Position numbers and translations under genes: made by a program. Positions 33,758-42,799 of a DNA stretch of 62,892 nucleotides are shown here, piece after piece. Within the stretch, counting starts at the first letter, position 1. Each line of letters begins with the position of its first letter. This DNA is from Trinickia diaoshuihuensis (lineage in GTDB: Bacteria; Pseudomonadota; Gammaproteobacteria; Burkholderiales; Burkholderiaceae), in contig NZ_QUBS01000013.1 of NCBI RefSeq assembly GCF_003390925.1, positions 1 to 62,892 on the forward strand, written 5' to 3'. The notes beneath the pieces are model-generated. The model saw nothing but the letters and a program-made list of their open reading frames with translations, was not told the origin of the DNA and made no database searches.

Positions 33758-35482
33758 ATGTCAGTGGAACTTATTGTCTTCGAGCTTGTGAAGCTGGCCC
33801 AATCGAAAACGGACGGTAATTCCATCCAGCGCTGCTTCACGTTGGATGGGCGAATTAGCGACGCGGATGCCTTGCGAGCAATGAGTGCGTTCGAGCGAGT
33901 GCTCTATGACGGATTGGAGGCCGATGGGCCGGCCGAGAATTGGCCCGAAGCGGGCGTGGAGGTCGTGCTCGCATTTCGGCCTCACGGTAGGGCTTTTCTC
34001 TTGGAATCGGAGTTCGCAGCCGATAACGAAGCCGCGCTGAGCATAGCCGCGAGGCTGACGGTTTCGCGCCGACTCTATCGTGCCGCACGCGATGCCGCCG
34101 CCGCGCAGAACGAAGAGATGGAATCTCGGCGCGCCGAGATCGTGCAATACCTCGAGGCGCAAGGACTGCGCGCGATCGTCGAGACGCTCGGAGAATCCGC
34201 GGAGCACATGGCCCCGTTGTTGTTTTACGTCGGCACGCAATGCTTCTCGAACTTCTATCAGATCGGTCAATCCGGGTATCCGCGCGAGTGCACCGTGGAT
34301 CGCGCGCTGGCGGAAGTCGGAGAGCGCGGGGCGCTCGCCAGTATCGAGTCGTTGACGCTGATCTACTGCATGGCGCTGCTGCGGGCCTCCGGAGCCTTTA
34401 CGCGGCTCGAGGAAATGAACTCCAGTCAGTTGCAAGTGCTTACCGTTGCCCGCCACTTTCAGGCGTTGGCGCGGCGCTATCAGGCGATATGTGAATTCTC
34501 GGACGCGGACTTGGACTCGTTCGGCGAGCACCCGCTGCCTCAGCAAGCGCTGATGCTGGGGAAATGGCGAGAGCAGTGCTTGAACTATGGGCGTTTCGTA
34601 CGCGATATCAACGGCTTGAACCTATGTAAAAAAGAGCGGTTCATTCGCCACTGGTCACTCGATGCTGCCACGCGCAAGCTGACCCAGCGCGCGCAGTCGA
34701 TCGCACTGATCGAGGATGCGCTACAAGGCTCGGAAGATATCGGGCAAGCGCTGTCGATCGAGAACATCGGCGCCTGGTTGCGGCCGGTCGAAGCGGGCGA
34801 CAGCGGGCAAGGATTCGCGTCGTTCATCGAGTACGCGATCGATACGGTGGTGCGCAAGGCCGTCGAGGTCACGCAATCGGACGTGGGCATGACGCGCGGC
34901 ACCCGGTCATTCTCGCGGTTGCGCGAATTGCTTGCCGAAAACAATACGGCCGAGGCGTGCGCGCTGACGCAGGCGGATTATTTCTGCCAGGCGGTTCCAA
35001 GCCGTGCGCTCGAGCGTGCGATGCCGCCGAAAGGGCTGATGATGCTGTTGAACGCGGTGTCCTCCAGGATGCGCTACAACGCGTGGCATTACGCCCCGAG
35101 CTACTTCGATATCGAAGCCATCCCGCCGACGCGCGGCTGGTTTCACGCGCCCCGTATGGCCGACTTGGCGGAGTGGTCCGATCAGCATCATGCCGGTCAC
35201 GTTCATGCGGCGGTGCGCTATAGCATCCGCTCGCCTTATCCGATTCGCGTCGGCGAGCGCGTATTGCTGGGCCTCGTCGATTTGCGCCTGATGCGCCAGA
35301 AGGGCGAGCGCTATTCGATGGTCGAGCTCGGTACGGCCATCGCCTACACCGAAGCACTCGGCCTGATTTATCAAACGTTGATGGATTACATCGTGGCTGG
35401 CCGCGGCCCGGATTTCACGTTCGATTTCGGGGACAAGCGCTGGATCGAAAAATTCTATACGAACGCAATTAGCGTCGCCTGA
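33758..35482 (+). CDS. Unrecognised 574-aa protein heading the accessory operon
   Basis: I do not recognise the family. The protein is soluble-looking: no signal peptide or membrane helix, mixed alpha/beta in the first 110 residues, then largely helical. Conserved-looking elements include GTQCFSNFYQIGQSGYPREC (about 167-186), LNLCKKERFIRHWSLD (about 288-303) and histidine-rich WSDQHHAGHVHAAVRYSIRS (about 466-485), which could bind metal. It starts at the ATG at 33758 with AAGGA upstream. It is 12 bases ahead of ferredoxin, so coexpression with the redox genes is likely. It may be an enzyme or assembly partner for the diiron protein. Confidence 0.8.
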   Translation: MSVELIVFELVKLAQSKTDGNSIQRCFTLDGRISDADALRAMSAFERVLYDGLEADGPAENWPEAGVEVVLAFRPHGRAFLLESEFAADNEAALSIAARLTVSRRLYRAARDAAAAQNEEMESRRAEIVQYLEAQGLRAIVETLGESAEHMAPLLFYVGTQCFSNFYQIGQSGYPRECTVDRALAEVGERGALASIESLTLIYCMALLRASGAFTRLEEMNSSQLQVLTVARHFQALARRYQAICEFSDADLDSFGEHPLPQQALMLGKWREQCLNYGRFVRDINGLNLCKKERFIRHWSLDAATRKLTQRAQSIALIEDALQGSEDIGQALSIENIGAWLRPVEAGDSGQGFASFIEYAIDTVVRKAVEVTQSDVGMTRGTRSFSRLRELLAENNTAEACALTQADYFCQAVPSRALERAMPPKGLMMLLNAVSSRMRYNAWHYAPSYFDIEAIPPTRGWFHAPRMADLAEWSDQHHAGHVHAAVRYSIRSPYPIRVGERVLLGLVDLRLMRQKGERYSMVELGTAIAYTEALGLIYQTLMDYIVAGRGPDFTFDFGDKRWIEKFYTNAISVA

Positions 35483-35494
35483 TAGGAGCGTGAC

Positions 35495-35830
35495 ATGACC
35501 TTTGTCGTGACCGAGCCGTGCATCAAGTGCACCTACAAACATTGCATCGATCCTTGCCCCGTCGATTGCTTCCGCGAGGGGCCCGACTTCCTCGTCATCG
35601 ATCCGGAGATGTGCATCGATTGCAACGTGTGCGCAACCGAATGCCCCGTGAAAGCGATCTACCAAGATAAAGAACTGCCCGACGATCAACTGGAATTTAT
35701 CGAAATCAATCGGCGGCTTGCTCGGATATACCCGAGCGCGACGAACGTCAAAGTGGCGAGCGCGGAAAAGGACGAATGGGCGAACGTCCGAGACAAACGC
35801 CATTTGTTGGAGCTCCCGGAGTCGACGTAA
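35495..35830 (+). CDS. fdxA: 7Fe ferredoxin (FdxA type)
   Basis: A 111-aa ferredoxin carrying one [3Fe-4S] and one [4Fe-4S] cluster. Cluster motifs CIKCTYKHCIDPCPVDC and CIDCNVCATECPVKAI appear in the order of FdxA proteins, followed by the C-terminal extension. It is cytoplasmic. In this operon it is the obvious electron donor for the diiron oxygenase encoded 98 bases downstream, reduced perhaps by the FAD/NAD(P) protein encoded two genes further on; that chain is an inference. Confidence 0.93.
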   Translation: MTFVVTEPCIKCTYKHCIDPCPVDCFREGPDFLVIDPEMCIDCNVCATECPVKAIYQDKELPDDQLEFIEINRRLARIYPSATNVKVASAEKDEWANVRDKRHLLELPEST

Positions 35831-35928
35831 AACCGCACGGGAACGACCGGCTACCGCGGCGAGGGGCCATCGAACGGTATCTGGTCGCGGGGCGGCAAAT
35901 CAATGTAGTTCGGACAGGATCGGTGATC

Positions 35929-37131
35929 ATGGCGATAACACAAGCGCTCCATGCGGAGCATGCTGCACGGATGCCGGCGAGCGTCGGCGCTATTTGGACC
36001 AAATGGCTCAGGCAAGAGGATCTGCGCCTGCTGACCGAGCACCCGCTGCTCGTGGCGCTGGAAGATGGAACGGCCAGCCTCGAACTGCTCAAGCGCCTGC
36101 TGGCTCAGCACAGTCATTACTCGCGCCATTTCACGCGCTATCTGTGCGCGTTGCTGGGACAATTCGGCGATGCACGCAGCATTCGCGCGCTGCTCGCGAA
36201 TCTACGCGAGGAAATGGGCGTGGACGAGGATGGGCAGGACACGCATGCGGAGATGTTCCAGCGCAGCCTGCGGCTCGTCGGCGTCGATCCAAACCAAGAA
36301 GCGGCGTTGCCCGCGACAGCGCAATTGAGATCGTCGATGCTGGCGTACTGCAAGAGCGCCGATCCAATGTGCGGTCTCGCCGCAATGTGCTTGGGGGCGG
36401 AGGCCATCGTGCCGCTCATTTACGGCCCCATCTTGCACGCGTTGCGCCGGTTCGGGTTCGGTCCCGAGGCGACGGAATTTTTTCGGCTGCATATCGAGGA
36501 AGACGAAGAGCACGCGATCACGATGCTGCGGATGATGGAGGAGATCGTGAGCGAGCACCCCGCGCGCGGCGAAGTGGGCGTGGCGGTCGGTAGCGAGATG
36601 ATCCGGCGGCGTGTCGAAATGCTCGATGCCGTGTGGACGTCCGCAGCCGCGCCGATGCCGGCGGCGCTCAACCGATCGCACAACTCGTCGGACTTCTGGC
36701 GCGTGCCGAGCAGCTTGACGGCCAATATTCCGATCCGGCTGAGTCACCCCGACGTCATGGCGGTCTCGAGCGCGGCCGACCATAAGTTCTCGGGCGAACG
36801 TAAGCATCGAGTGCATATCGTCGATTTGCCGAGCCATACGATCAGCATGACGATAGGGCATCTCGAGATCGGCGAAGCGACTGGCGCCCATCGGCACAAC
36901 TACGAGACGCTTATCTACGTGCTGCAGGGCATCGGCTCGTCGGTCGTCGGCGACCGCGTGGTCGAATGGAAAGCGGGGGATGCCTTTTATATCCCGCCTT
37001 GGGCCGTGCATCGGCACCAAAACAGCGCGAACCAAGAGTGCATCTATATCGCCTGCGAAAACGCGCCGCTATTGCAGAACTTGGGCGGCATTGCGCTGCG
37101 CGAGGAGTTGAGCGAGTTCAACGCAGTTTGA
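35929..37131 (+). CDS. Heme-oxygenase-like diiron oxygenase fused to a cupin (SznF-like)
   Basis: A 400-aa two-domain iron enzyme. The helical domain (about 30-235) carries E95, H106, E158, H188, D192 and H195; the E-x29-H-x3-D-x2-H spacing equals that recalled for SznF (E281, H311, D315, H318). The C-terminal cupin (about 300-385) has TGAHRHNYETLIYVLQGIG and IPPWAVHRHQN with H321, H323 and H361, again like the three-histidine site of SznF. SznF N-hydroxylates methylarginine and rearranges it to an N-nitrosourea. The N-terminal helical dimerisation region of SznF is about 90 residues shorter here. The start at 35929 has AGGA nine bases upstream. Substrate unknown; it could be another N-oxygenase or C-C cleaving diiron enzyme. 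Confidence 0.8.
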   Translation: MAITQALHAEHAARMPASVGAIWTKWLRQEDLRLLTEHPLLVALEDGTASLELLKRLLAQHSHYSRHFTRYLCALLGQFGDARSIRALLANLREEMGVDEDGQDTHAEMFQRSLRLVGVDPNQEAALPATAQLRSSMLAYCKSADPMCGLAAMCLGAEAIVPLIYGPILHALRRFGFGPEATEFFRLHIEEDEEHAITMLRMMEEIVSEHPARGEVGVAVGSEMIRRRVEMLDAVWTSAAAPMPAALNRSHNSSDFWRVPSSLTANIPIRLSHPDVMAVSSAADHKFSGERKHRVHIVDLPSHTISMTIGHLEIGEATGAHRHNYETLIYVLQGIGSSVVGDRVVEWKAGDAFYIPPWAVHRHQNSANQECIYIACENAPLLQNLGGIALREELSEFNAV

Positions 37132-37192
37132 GGCGGCCAACGGCTCGCGTCGTTTTGATAGATCGGTAACCCAATTCGATATGGAGGATGGC

Positions 37193-37609
37193 ATGTCACA
37201 GGACCAATGCTTGGAAATCAATCTGATCGAGTCGCCGAGCGTGACTGCGACCGAGGTTGCCGAGCTGTACCGGTCGTCGGGAATCAGGCGGCCGGTCGAC
37301 GATCTCCCGAGGATCGGAGCCATGTTGCGGCACGCGAACCTGGTCGTCGGCGCCTATCAGGATGGAAAGCTCGTGGGCCTCGCGCGTGCGGTAACCGACT
37401 TCAGTTACTGCTGTTATCTATCCGATCTCGCCGTGTCGAAGGAGCACCAGAAGCAGGGTATCGGCAAGCAACTGATCGGATATATCCGCGAGAGACTGGG
37501 GCCTCAAGTGATGCTGCTGCTCTTGGCTTCGCCCGATGCCATGACCTACTACCCGGGGGCGGGTTTCACGGCGGTCGATAACGGTTGGATTATCAAACGC
37601 ACGAGCTGA
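37193..37609 (+). CDS. GNAT-family N-acetyltransferase
   Basis: A 138-aa GNAT protein: the beta4 strand CCYLSDLAVSKEHQKQGIGK contains the acetyl-CoA pyrophosphate loop Q-x2-G-I-G-K, followed by MLLLLASPDAMTYYPGAGF. The ATG at 37193 has GGAGG immediately upstream. Small stand-alone GNATs in biosynthetic operons often acetylate the product or an amine intermediate, for protection or tailoring; here it sits between the diiron enzyme and the large flavoprotein. Substrate not deducible. Confidence 0.88.
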   Translation: MSQDQCLEINLIESPSVTATEVAELYRSSGIRRPVDDLPRIGAMLRHANLVVGAYQDGKLVGLARAVTDFSYCCYLSDLAVSKEHQKQGIGKQLIGYIRERLGPQVMLLLLASPDAMTYYPGAGFTAVDNGWIIKRTS

Positions 37610-37643
37610 ACGACCCCATCGCCACCTGAGAGATCGAACTATC

Positions 37644-39527
37644 GTGCGTAACTATCGAGTTGCCATTGTAGGTTTTGGGCCACGCGGCTTGAGTCTTCTC
37701 GAACGCCTAGCCGCCGCGTACCGCGGTCTAGCGCCGGGCTTTGCGTTGGCGGTCGATCTGGTCGATCCGGGCGCGCCGGGCCAAGGCGCCCACCCGGCGG
37801 GCCAACCCGATCATCTACTCGCGAACACGGTTGCCGGTCAGGTGACGATGTTCACCGACGACTCGGTTCGCGGCGCGGGACCGATCGAGCCGGGACCTTC
37901 ACTGCTGGAGTGGGCGAACGCGGCCGGCTACCGTAGATTCGGGAACACGTTCAAGCAAGCGCGGGCGGGCGGCGCGGCTATCGAAGAAAACGACTACCTG
38001 CCCCGCAGCTTGCTGGGACGCTACTTCAGCGACGTGTTCGATCGTCTCGTCGAAGGACTGCCGCCCAATGTCGTTGTGACACACCACCGCTGTCTTGCGA
38101 AAGACGTGCATCGGTTAGCGAACGGCCACTACGAAGTCGTCCTCGATTCCGGCATTCGCCTCGATGCGAATCACGTCGTAATCGTGACCGGGCATGGCGA
38201 CAACGATCTGAGCGAGGCGGATAGGCATCTCCTAGACCGCGCGCAGGCGTTGCAGTCCGTCAATCCGCGGCTGCGATTCATTCCGCGCGTGAAGCCCTTC
38301 AGCGTATTGCAATCGATTCCCGGCGACGCGATCGTCGGCATTCAGGGAATCGGGCTGACCGCATACGACATCATCGCCGACCTGACGATCGGGCGAGGCG
38401 GCGAGTTTCATGCGCAAAGCGATGGACGTTTGCGTTATCGCGCAAGCGGTCAGGAGCCGAGACTCGTCGTGTTCTCGCGGCAAGGGATTCCCTTCTGTGC
38501 GCGCGCAACGAACGAAAAGGGCGTCGGCGGGCTTTATAAGCCGCGATTTTTTACTCGGTCTTGGATCGATGGCATTCGCCGCGACCGATATCGTGAAACC
38601 GGCAGCGAGCAATTGGATTTCGAGCGCGACCTGTGGCCGGTCCTGGTCAAGGAGATGTGCTTCGCGTATCGGCTGAGCGAAACGGGCGAGACCGAGGCGC
38701 TCGATTATGAACCGTTGCCGCGTCACCGCGCGATCATCGAGCGCCTCCTCTTCCCATTCAAAGGAAAGACATTCGATACGAGCGAAGCATTCGCGGCGGC
38801 GGTCAAGCAACACGTCGAGGACGACGTCGCACATGCCCGAGGCGGGAACGTCAGCGATCCCGTGAAGGCCGCGACGGATGTATTGCGCGACGTACGCGAT
38901 TATCTACGCTATGCCGTGGACTACGGCGGATTGACGGAGCAAAGCCATCGCGCGTTTCTCAACGAAGCGGTGCCGAATATGTATCGCCTCTCGGCCGGCG
39001 CGCCGAAGGAGCGGAACATGGAATTGTTGGCCTTGTTCGAGGCCGGCTTGCTTTCGTTTGGACCGGGGCCCAACGCGCAATTGGACCTCGACGAAACTCG
39101 CGCCTGCTTTGTGCTGCATTCGACGAGGTTGACGGAACCGGCCAGCCGGACATTCGACGTACTCGTGCGGGCGCGGACCGATTGCGCGGTCGAGCTTGGC
39201 GGACAGACGTCGCCCTTCCTGCGGAACCTATTGGATGGCGGCATGATTCGGCCGTTTAAGAACGGAGCGTTTTTGCCGGGCGGGCTGGACGTCGACAGTT
39301 CGCAAAACGTGGTCGATGCACACGGGCAGGTCCAAAAGCGCGTCTGGGCGCTCGGTATTCCGGCCGAAGGTCCGAACTTTTGCACCTACGTGTTGCCGCG
39401 CGTGCAGGTGAACTCGCGCTTCCTACAGTTTTCGGGGCGTTGCGCCGTCAGTATCTTGGCCGATATTCAGGCGCAAGATGCCGCGCTCGATCGAGAGACG
39501 CGCTATGCGGAGGACTTGCGCGTATGA
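37644..39527 (+). CDS. Large FAD/NAD(P)-binding oxidoreductase (NAD_binding_9 type)
   Basis: A 627-aa protein with the N-terminal dinucleotide fold VAIVGFGPRGLSLLERLAA and the motif HPAGQPDHLLANTVAGQVTMF typical of the FAD-NAD(P)-binding family that includes E. coli YdhS. A second fold may begin near 226 (IVGIQGIGLTAYDIIADLTIGRGG). The catalytic reaction of this family is poorly defined. GTG start at 37644 with GAGAG upstream. It overlaps the amidase gene by ATGA. Possible roles: reductase for the ferredoxin/diiron system or amine/N-hydroxyl oxidation. Confidence 0.8.
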   Translation: MRNYRVAIVGFGPRGLSLLERLAAAYRGLAPGFALAVDLVDPGAPGQGAHPAGQPDHLLANTVAGQVTMFTDDSVRGAGPIEPGPSLLEWANAAGYRRFGNTFKQARAGGAAIEENDYLPRSLLGRYFSDVFDRLVEGLPPNVVVTHHRCLAKDVHRLANGHYEVVLDSGIRLDANHVVIVTGHGDNDLSEADRHLLDRAQALQSVNPRLRFIPRVKPFSVLQSIPGDAIVGIQGIGLTAYDIIADLTIGRGGEFHAQSDGRLRYRASGQEPRLVVFSRQGIPFCARATNEKGVGGLYKPRFFTRSWIDGIRRDRYRETGSEQLDFERDLWPVLVKEMCFAYRLSETGETEALDYEPLPRHRAIIERLLFPFKGKTFDTSEAFAAAVKQHVEDDVAHARGGNVSDPVKAATDVLRDVRDYLRYAVDYGGLTEQSHRAFLNEAVPNMYRLSAGAPKERNMELLALFEAGLLSFGPGPNAQLDLDETRACFVLHSTRLTEPASRTFDVLVRARTDCAVELGGQTSPFLRNLLDGGMIRPFKNGAFLPGGLDVDSSQNVVDAHGQVQKRVWALGIPAEGPNFCTYVLPRVQVNSRFLQFSGRCAVSILADIQAQDAALDRETRYAEDLRV

Positions 39528-40951
39528 ACGACGTCGATCTGACTGAAATCAGCGCAAGCGACCTACTAATGCATTTCGAACAGAAGCGGCTGTCGCCGGT
39601 TGAGGTGACGCGCGCCGTTCTCGAGCGGGCCGACCGCGTGAACCCTATCCTCAACGCGTTTCGCTTGATCGATCATGAGCGCGCGTTGGATAGCGCGAAG
39701 GAAAGCGAGGCGCGTTGGCTGCGAGGCGAACCGCTCGGCCTGCTCGACGGCGTGCCGGTGTCGATCAAGGATCTGATTTTGACGAAAGGCTGGGCGACGT
39801 TGCGCGGCAGCCGGACAATCGATCCGAATCAAGCATGGGATGTCGATGCCCCTTGCACGGCCCGTCTTCGCGAAGCGGGCGCGGTCCTATTCGGAAAAAC
39901 CTGCACGCCCGAGTTCGCATGCAAGTGCGAAACCACCTCGCCGTTGACGGGCATTAGCCGCAACCCGTGGAATCGCGATAAAAGCCCGGGCGGCTCATCG
40001 GGTGGCAGCGCCGCGGCCGTTGCCGCGGGCGCGGGGCCGCTATCGGTTGGCACCGACGGCGCCGGCAGCATGCGCATTCCCGCCGCCTTTTGCGGCACCT
40101 TCGGTATGAAGCCCAGCTTCGGTCGGGCACCGACCTATCCCCCTTCGGCATTCGCCTCGCTATCGCACATCGGGCCGCATACGATGAGCGTTGAAGACGC
40201 GGCCTTGTTGATGAATGTCCTGAAGCAGCCCGATGCACGCGACTGGGCGGCATTGCCGTTCGATCCGGCCGACTATCGCACGGGCCTCGGCGACGGGATT
40301 CGAGGGGTGCGGGTCGCCTATTCGCCGACGCTAGGTTTCGCGAAGCATATCGATCCGCAAGTGGCCGCCGCCGTGCGCCGGGCCGCGCTTGAATTCGAAG
40401 CGCTGGGCGCGCGCGTGGAGGAGGTCGATCCCGGGATCGAAGATCCCATCGACCTGATCGCCGGGCTTTGGTTTTCGGGAATGTGGGCGGCATGGCAAAC
40501 GCTGACACCAGAGCAGAGGGCGCTTACCGATCCCGATGTCGCGCGTCAAGCCGAATTGGGGGAAGCGATGACGATGGCGGACCTCTTGCGGATTCAGCAA
40601 GCGCGGATGGTTTTGGGTTCGCGGATGCGGCAATTCATGGCCTCGTACGACCTGATCTTGACGCCCACGGTGTCTATCGCGGCATTCGACGCGACGCCGT
40701 CGGGAGCGCCGATGTCCGCTCGATCGCTGCTTGGGTGGACGCCTTTTAGCTATCTCTTCAATCTGACTCATCAACCCGCCGCATCGATCCCGTGCGGGCT
40801 GACGAGCGCGGGGCTGCCTATCGGCTTGCAAATCGCGGGGCCTATGTTCGGCGATGCGCTCGTCCTGCGGGCCGCGCGCGCTTATGAGGCGAGCAATCCG
40901 ATTCCTCGACCGCCGAAGCACATCGAGCCGGAAACGGCCGCCGGCGTTTAA
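39524..40951 (+). CDS. Amidase-signature family hydrolase
   Basis: A 475-aa enzyme of the amidase signature family. The Ser-cisSer-Lys triad is in place: Lys in VSIKDLILTKG (about residue 81), Ser in SPGGSSGGSAAA (about 155) and the nucleophile Ser in GTDGAGSMRIPAAFCGTFG (about 179). It is closer to AtzF/GatA-like amidases than to a true GatA, since no gatB/C adjoin. The ATG at 39524 overlaps the flavoprotein stop. In the operon it would hydrolyse or release an amide, such as an acetylated intermediate made by the GNAT. Confidence 0.92.
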   Translation: MNDVDLTEISASDLLMHFEQKRLSPVEVTRAVLERADRVNPILNAFRLIDHERALDSAKESEARWLRGEPLGLLDGVPVSIKDLILTKGWATLRGSRTIDPNQAWDVDAPCTARLREAGAVLFGKTCTPEFACKCETTSPLTGISRNPWNRDKSPGGSSGGSAAAVAAGAGPLSVGTDGAGSMRIPAAFCGTFGMKPSFGRAPTYPPSAFASLSHIGPHTMSVEDAALLMNVLKQPDARDWAALPFDPADYRTGLGDGIRGVRVAYSPTLGFAKHIDPQVAAAVRRAALEFEALGARVEEVDPGIEDPIDLIAGLWFSGMWAAWQTLTPEQRALTDPDVARQAELGEAMTMADLLRIQQARMVLGSRMRQFMASYDLILTPTVSIAAFDATPSGAPMSARSLLGWTPFSYLFNLTHQPAASIPCGLTSAGLPIGLQIAGPMFGDALVLRAARAYEASNPIPRPPKHIEPETAAGV

Positions 40952-40980
40952 CCAATGCAAGCAAATGGGGATCATGAGCT

Positions 40981-41358
40981 ATGCGAGATGCCGATACGTA
41001 CCAGCGGGGACTTGAGCGCATTGCCGAGCTGGACGACGACGTGGACAAGCGAGTCGAGCGATTGAACGGCATTCACCCGGATCTCGGTCGATACGTGATC
41101 GAATTCGGTTTTGGGGAAATTCTTTCGCGATCCGGTTTGACGTTGCAGCAGCGCGAGCTTTCGACGGTAGCTGCATTGACGGCGATGGGGGCGATCGCGC
41201 AACTGAAGGTCCATGTGGCGGCGAGCCTGAAAGTCGGACTCAGCCGAGGCGAGATCGCCGAGACGATCATTCAAATGGCGTTTTACGCCGGCTTCCCGGC
41301 GGCGCTCAACGCGATGAATGCGGCTAAAGAAGTGTTCGAGCAGCACCATGAAAGCTGA
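40981..41358 (+). CDS. Carboxymuconolactone-decarboxylase-like protein
   Basis: A 125-aa all-helical protein with the gamma-CMD core [32 protein letters not shown] turn and [14 protein letters not shown]. It has no CxxC, so it is not an AhpD-type peroxidase; the H in KVHV and the E in RELS match the putative catalytic residues of decarboxylase-type members. It is 29 bases after the amidase and overlaps the SDR gene. Its reaction in this pathway is unknown. Confidence 0.88.
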   Translation: MRDADTYQRGLERIAELDDDVDKRVERLNGIHPDLGRYVIEFGFGEILSRSGLTLQQRELSTVAALTAMGAIAQLKVHVAASLKVGLSRGEIAETIIQMAFYAGFPAALNAMNAAKEVFEQHHES

Positions 41359-42166
41359 TTCGGAACGTTCGGCATCGTCCTTTGGCGGGCTCGACGGCAA
41401 GGTGGCGGTCGTGACCGGCGCGGCCAGCGGCATCGGGGAGTCCATTGCCCGCGCGTTGGCGAAGGCAGGCGCCGCGGTAGCCATTGCGGACCGCAATTGG
41501 GCTGGCGCGAACGCGATTGCGGACGAGATCGCCGAGGCGGGCGGCAAGGCGCTCGCCGTCATGATGGACGTGACGGACGAAGATGCTGTGAACAGCGCCA
41601 TCGACCGGGTCGCGGCTACCTTCGGCGCAATCGATATTCTCGTGTCGAACGCGGGTATTCAAATCGTGAGCCCGATCGACCAATACGCGTTCGCCGACTG
41701 GAAGAAGATTCAGGCGATCTACGTGGACGGCGCCTTTCTGACCACGAAGGCCGCACTAAAGTACATGTATCAGGGCGATCGAGGCGGCGCGGTGATCTAT
41801 ATCGGCTCCGTTTACTCCCACGAGGCGTCGCCGCTGAAGTCCGCTTATGCAACGGCCTCGCATGGCGTGCTCGGTTTCGCGCGCGCGGTCGCCAAGGAGG
41901 GGGCGATGCACAACGTACGCGCCCATGTCGTATGTCCAGGCTTCGTCCGCACGCCGCTGCTCGACAAGCAAATTCCGGAACTCGCCAAGGCGTCGGGTCT
42001 GAGCGACGAGCGCGTCGTCAAGGAGATGATGCTTTGCGACACGGTGGACGGTGTGTTTACCACGCTGGACGACATCGCCCGGACAGTCCTGTTTCTTTCA
42101 TCGTTTTCTAGCGCCGCGCTGACCGGGCAATCGGTCCTCGTGAGCCACGGTTGGCATATGCAATGA
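41348..42166 (+). CDS. Short-chain dehydrogenase lacking the catalytic lysine (3-hydroxybutyrate-dehydrogenase-like)
   Basis: A 272-aa SDR with [19 protein letters not shown] for the cofactor, NAG in [12 protein letters not shown] and overall similarity to D-3-hydroxybutyrate dehydrogenase ([20 protein letters not shown]; the usual form is SAYVAAKHG). The active-site YxxxK reads YATAS: codons TAT GCA ACG GCC TCG, so Lys is Ser. Tyr and the preceding Ser of GSVYS remain. Loss of the lysine usually abolishes normal dehydrogenase activity, so it may be a non-canonical enzyme or a binding protein. Start overlaps the CMD-like gene. Confidence 0.9.
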   Translation: MKADSERSASSFGGLDGKVAVVTGAASGIGESIARALAKAGAAVAIADRNWAGANAIADEIAEAGGKALAVMMDVTDEDAVNSAIDRVAATFGAIDILVSNAGIQIVSPIDQYAFADWKKIQAIYVDGAFLTTKAALKYMYQGDRGGAVIYIGSVYSHEASPLKSAYATASHGVLGFARAVAKEGAMHNVRAHVVCPGFVRTPLLDKQIPELAKASGLSDERVVKEMMLCDTVDGVFTTLDDIARTVLFLSSFSSAALTGQSVLVSHGWHMQ

Positions 42167-42248
42167 CGGCGCGGATCCATTCACGTTCAGTTTCGAGCCG
42201 TTCCAGCAAATCGATGCGTCACCGTTAATCAAAAAAGGAGAAGAGAAA

Positions 42249-42587
42249 ATGCCCAAGGCTTACTGGATTACTCAATACCGCGCCATTACCGACCCGGACA
42301 AGTTCACGGCGTACGCGAAGCTTGCGGGTCCGGCATTGACCGGTGCCGGCGGCACGTTTCTCGCGCGTGGCGCACCGGTTAAAGTTTTCGAAGCAGGGCT
42401 TGATATACGGACAGTTCTGGTTGAATTCGCATCGCTCGATTCCGCCGTTGCCGCCTATCACAGCCCAGCGTACCAAGCGGCGCTTCGAGTTCTGGATAAT
42501 GGCGCGGAGCGCGACATTCGCTTTATCGAAGCGGCCGACGCTAGCGCCGCCACGGCGGGGGCGCGGCCTGATGGGTCGGCCGCGTAA
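42249..42587 (+). CDS. DUF1330 (dimeric alpha-beta barrel) protein
   Basis: A 112-aa protein of the DUF1330 ferredoxin-fold family: KAYWITQYRAITDPDKFTAY, PALTGAGGTFLARG and SAVAAYHSPAYQAALRVLDN are typical. AGGAG lies nine bases before the ATG. Family members are small dimeric proteins of unknown function that appear in catabolic and biosynthetic operons, possibly cyclases, isomerases or monooxygenases of the ABM type. It is 82 bases after the SDR gene, on the same strand. Confidence 0.85.
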   Translation: MPKAYWITQYRAITDPDKFTAYAKLAGPALTGAGGTFLARGAPVKVFEAGLDIRTVLVEFASLDSAVAAYHSPAYQAALRVLDNGAERDIRFIEAADASAATAGARPDGSAA

Positions 42588-42799
42588 TAGAGTCTTTATT
42601 CAATCCGCGATGCCGACGCCCGTCAGTTTTCGCATGGGCGCGGTTCTTGTCGCAAATCGGCGTGTATTTTGGGTATGATGCGCAAGTCATTTGAGCCATT
42701 GCGCATTCAGATTCGATCAATGTCGTGCGTCGCCGCGATGTTTCATGGCGCTCGGCCGGCGCCATGAACCGCTTCCTCAATACTAAAGTGAGACGATCG

